Assembly (NCBI RefSeq): GCF_000720185.1
Contig: NZ_JOIY01000037.1
Location: 62,001 to 126,000, forward strand
Source: Streptomyces sp. NRRL S-340
Lineage (GTDB): Bacteria; Actinomycetota; Actinomycetes; Streptomycetales; Streptomycetaceae
DNA length: 64,000 nt
Reading direction: 5' to 3'
Positions within the stretch are counted from its first letter, which is position 1, and every line of letters starts with the position of its first letter. A model generated the notes under the pieces. It saw only the letters and a program-made list of their open reading frames with translations. It made no database searches and was not told where the DNA came from. Shown one piece after another: positions 62,032-64,000 of this stretch. Made by a program: the position numbers and the translations under genes.

Positions 62032-63653
62032 CGGGCACCCCCCTTCGTGCCACCGGCCGCGCCGGTGCCCTCGCCGTCGCCGCTCCGGCCCCCGGCGCCC
62101 TCCGCGCCCTCCTCGGTGAGCGCCGAGGCGTCCCGCGGCAGCCGCAGCGTGAACACCGCACCGCCCTCGGGCGAGTTGGCCGCGGTGATGTCACCGCCGT
62201 GGATGTGGGCGTTGTTGAGGGCGATGGACAGACCCAGTCCGCTGCCCTCCGAACGCGGCCGGGACGCGCTCGCCTTGTAGAACCGGTCGAAGACGTGCGG
62301 CAGGACGTCCTCGGGGATGCCCGGGCCGTGGTCGCGGACCTGGATCACGATCTGCGCGTCCTCCTCCGTCTCCCCGGACGACTCCCGCACCGACACCCGC
62401 ACCGGCGAACCGCCGTGCTTGAGCGCGTTGCCGATCAGGTTGGCGAGGATGACGTCGAGGCGGCGCGGGTCCAGCCGGGCGTGCAGGCCGCGCTCGGCGT
62501 CCAGCTCCACCGCGTCCAGCCAGGCCCGCGCGTCGATGCACGCGGTGATCTGGTCGGCCAGGTCCACGTCGTCCAGCACCAGCCGGGCCGTGCCCGCGTC
62601 GAAACGGGTGACCTCCATCAGGTTCTCGACCAGGTCGTTCAGCCGCCGCGTCTCGCTGACCACCAGCCGCACCGCCGGTTCGATCATGGGATCGATGCCG
62701 CCGCCCTCGAACTCCAGCTCCTCCTCCAGCACCTCCGTCACGGCGGTGATGGCGGTCAGCGGCGTCCGCAGCTCATGGCTCATGTCCGCCACGAAGCGCC
62801 GGGACGCCTCGTCCCGGGCGGCCATGTCGGCGACCCGTTTCTCCAGCGCCTCGGCCGCGTTGTTGAACGTCCGTGACAGATCGGCCAGTTCGTCCGTGCC
62901 GGACACCCGCAGCCGGGTGTCGAGCCGGCCCTCGCCGAGCCGCCGCGCGGCGACACCGAGCCGGTGCACCGGCTTCAGCACGGTCGTCGCGGCGGCCTGC
63001 GCGAGCAGCGCCGCCCCGACCAGCGCCAGCGCGGTCGCGATCCCCAGCGACCAGGCCAGCGAGTTGAGGTCCTTGGCCTCCGGCTCCAGCGACTTGAGCA
63101 TGTAGCCGGTCGGACCGCCGCCGATCACCCTGGTCCCGGCCACCAGGTACGGCGTGCCGTGCTCGGTGACCCGCTGCCAGTACAGGTGGTACGCCGACGT
63201 GTTCCCCGAGGAGAGCGACTGCTCCTTGTTCACCGCGGTCCGCAGGGTCTTGGGCACGTCCTGGAGCGAGAACCCGCTCAGCCCGCCCGAACTTGCGTAC
63301 AGCGCACGGCCGTCCGTGTCCTCGCCCACCAGCAGCACACTGAACCGCTGGCTGCTGCCCGCCATCTGCCCGGCGGTGTGCTGCAACTGGTCCTGCGAGG
63401 GGTGCACCGGCAGCGTGCCCGCACGGTTCTGCATCTCCTGCCGGAAGTCCCGCAGCACCGCGTCCTGCGCGCGGGTCAGCACCGCCTCACGGTTGAGCCA
63501 GTACGCGATCCCGGAAGCCGAGACGGCGGCCGTCAGCGCCACCAGCGCGAAGACGACGACCAGCCGCAGCCGCAGACTCGTGAACCGCCACCTGGACAGC
63601 ACTCCCTTGCGTCCCGCGGACCAGCCGCCGGACCCCCCTTGCTCCTTGGTCAC
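62028..63653 (-). CDS. afsQ2: Sensor histidine kinase AfsQ2
   Basis: A 541-residue membrane histidine kinase: a first span VVVFALVALTAAVSASGIAY, a periplasmic sensor part to about residue 190, a second span SLGIATALALVGAALLAQAA, HAMP (RRLGEGRLDTRLRVSGTDEL), the phosphoacceptor ADMSHELRTPLTAIT (His at about 293), and the ATPase blocks VILANLIGNALKHGG and VRDHGPGIPEDVL. It phosphorylates AfsQ1. In S. coelicolor AfsQ1/2 acts on antibiotic pathway regulators and sigQ in response to nitrogen such as glutamate (established for that species). Its GTG overlaps the afsQ1 stop. Confidence 0.92.
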   Translation of the reverse strand: MTKEQGGSGGWSAGRKGVLSRWRFTSLRLRLVVVFALVALTAAVSASGIAYWLNREAVLTRAQDAVLRDFRQEMQNRAGTLPVHPSQDQLQHTAGQMAGSSQRFSVLLVGEDTDGRALYASSGGLSGFSLQDVPKTLRTAVNKEQSLSSGNTSAYHLYWQRVTEHGTPYLVAGTRVIGGGPTGYMLKSLEPEAKDLNSLAWSLGIATALALVGAALLAQAAATTVLKPVHRLGVAARRLGEGRLDTRLRVSGTDELADLSRTFNNAAEALEKRVADMAARDEASRRFVADMSHELRTPLTAITAVTEVLEEELEFEGGGIDPMIEPAVRLVVSETRRLNDLVENLMEVTRFDAGTARLVLDDVDLADQITACIDARAWLDAVELDAERGLHARLDPRRLDVILANLIGNALKHGGSPVRVSVRESSGETEEDAQIVIQVRDHGPGIPEDVLPHVFDRFYKASASRPRSEGSGLGLSIALNNAHIHGGDITAANSPEGGAVFTLRLPRDASALTEEGAEGAGGRSGDGEGTGAAGGTKGGAR

Positions 63654-64000
63654 TGAGGCGCGTCCAGGCGGTAACCGACCCCGCGCACGGTCCGGATCAG
63701 CGTCGGCGACGACGGCACGTCCTCCACCTTGGCCCGCAGCCGCTGCACACAGGCGTCCACCAGCCGCGAGTCACCGAGGTAGTCGTGCTCCCACACCAGC
63801 CGCAGCAACTGCTGCCGGGACAGCGCCTGACCGGGCCGCCGGCTCAGCTCCAGGAGCAGCCGCAGCTCGGTCGGGGTCAGCTGCAGGTCCTCGCCGTTCT
63901 TCGTCACCGTCATCGCCGCGCGGTCGATGACCAGGCTGCCGAAGGCCGCCGCGTCGTTCGCCTCCCGCTCGCCGCGCCGCAGCACGGCCCGGATCCGGGC
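63650..64000 (-). CDS. afsQ1: OmpR-type response regulator AfsQ1, 5' end beyond the window
   Basis: The C-terminal 116 residues are present. They begin ARIRAVLRRGEREANDAAAF, the link after the receiver domain, then give the OmpR winged helix: LQLTPTELRLLLELSRRPGQ, ALSRQQLLRLVWEHDYLGDS, VDACVQRLRAKVEDVP and LIRTVRGVGYRL. The receiver with its phosphorylated Asp is outside the window. The direct overlap with the kinase gene, the lipoprotein after it and the location match afsQ1-afsQ2 of S. coelicolor. It should bind direct repeats near target promoters once phosphorylated. Confidence 0.9.
   Translation of the reverse strand, partial: ARIRAVLRRGEREANDAAAFGSLVIDRAAMTVTKNGEDLQLTPTELRLLLELSRRPGQALSRQQLLRLVWEHDYLGDSRLVDACVQRLRAKVEDVPSSPTLIRTVRGVGYRLDAPQ

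Overview
This 64 kb window is high-GC chromosomal DNA from a Streptomyces close to the S. coelicolor/S. lividans group. The codon use (G/C in nearly every third position), the frequent GTG starts, lipoproteins and ECF sigma factors, and above all the gene order point there. The order glyA - trpS - dacA-like - small membrane protein - sdhCDAB - GH20 - two ECF sigma factors - methylmalonyl-CoA mutase - sialic-acid-like wall genes - nucleoside ABC transporter - cdd - deoA - add - afsQ2 - afsQ1 matches, as I remember it, roughly SCO4835 to SCO4907. Locus comparisons are recall, not a search.

Layout. 1-4.9 kb: end of a MocR regulator, a 26-bp tandem-repeat array, a DMT permease, and a lipoprotein/ATP-grasp (GspS-like) pair whose ATP-grasp gene carries an exact 51-bp in-frame duplication. 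5-8 kb: a ZTP (pfl) riboswitch in front of glyA, then trpS. 8-15.7 kb: RNA ligase-like protein, SDR, YihY, D-Ala-D-Ala carboxypeptidase, solute-binding protein, TetR and VOC proteins. 15.8-19.3 kb: sdhCDAB. 19.5-28.7 kb: OHCU decarboxylase, GH20 hexosaminidase, two paralogous ECF sigma factors with a coupled membrane protein that may be an anti-sigma, an L,D-transpeptidase and a methylmalonyl-CoA mutase large subunit.

29.35-35.28 kb is a lower-GC foreign island, read here as the remnant of an actinomycete integrative element (pSAM2-like). It entered a leuE-type exporter gene and supplied a recoded 3' end that keeps the exporter open. It carries small accessory genes, an XRE-TPR regulator, a long palindrome that could be a single-strand origin, and a RepSA-like rolling-circle initiator. 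A deletion has fused the interior of rep to the last 33 codons of the old leuE end, removing the C terminus of rep, any xis/int, the right attachment site and part of leuE. The element looks stranded.

35.4-43 kb is a wall-glycopolymer locus: two genes on the minus strand and four on the plus strand, including a CMP-ulosonate synthetase fused to a HAD phosphatase and a NeuB-type synthase without a SAF domain. This fits the teichulosonic (Kdn) acid of S. coelicolor walls. 45-52 kb is a nucleoside uptake and salvage operon (BMP lipoprotein, ATPase, two permeases, cytidine deaminase, thymidine phosphorylase) punctuated by two strong stem-loops. The sequence CTACGCGYGTAG and a near copy lie before the lipoprotein, before the ATPase and before adenosine deaminase 12 kb away, suggesting an unrecognised nucleoside regulon. 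The ATPase gene has no ATG/GTG/TTG start in frame and appears to begin at ATC. 52-64 kb holds a Uma2 remnant, an AEC transporter, a STAS protein whose gene overlaps a SigG-like sigma gene tail to tail, a divergent MFS/LysR pair, adenosine deaminase, small envelope proteins, and the lipoprotein-afsQ2-afsQ1 operon, cut by the window end.
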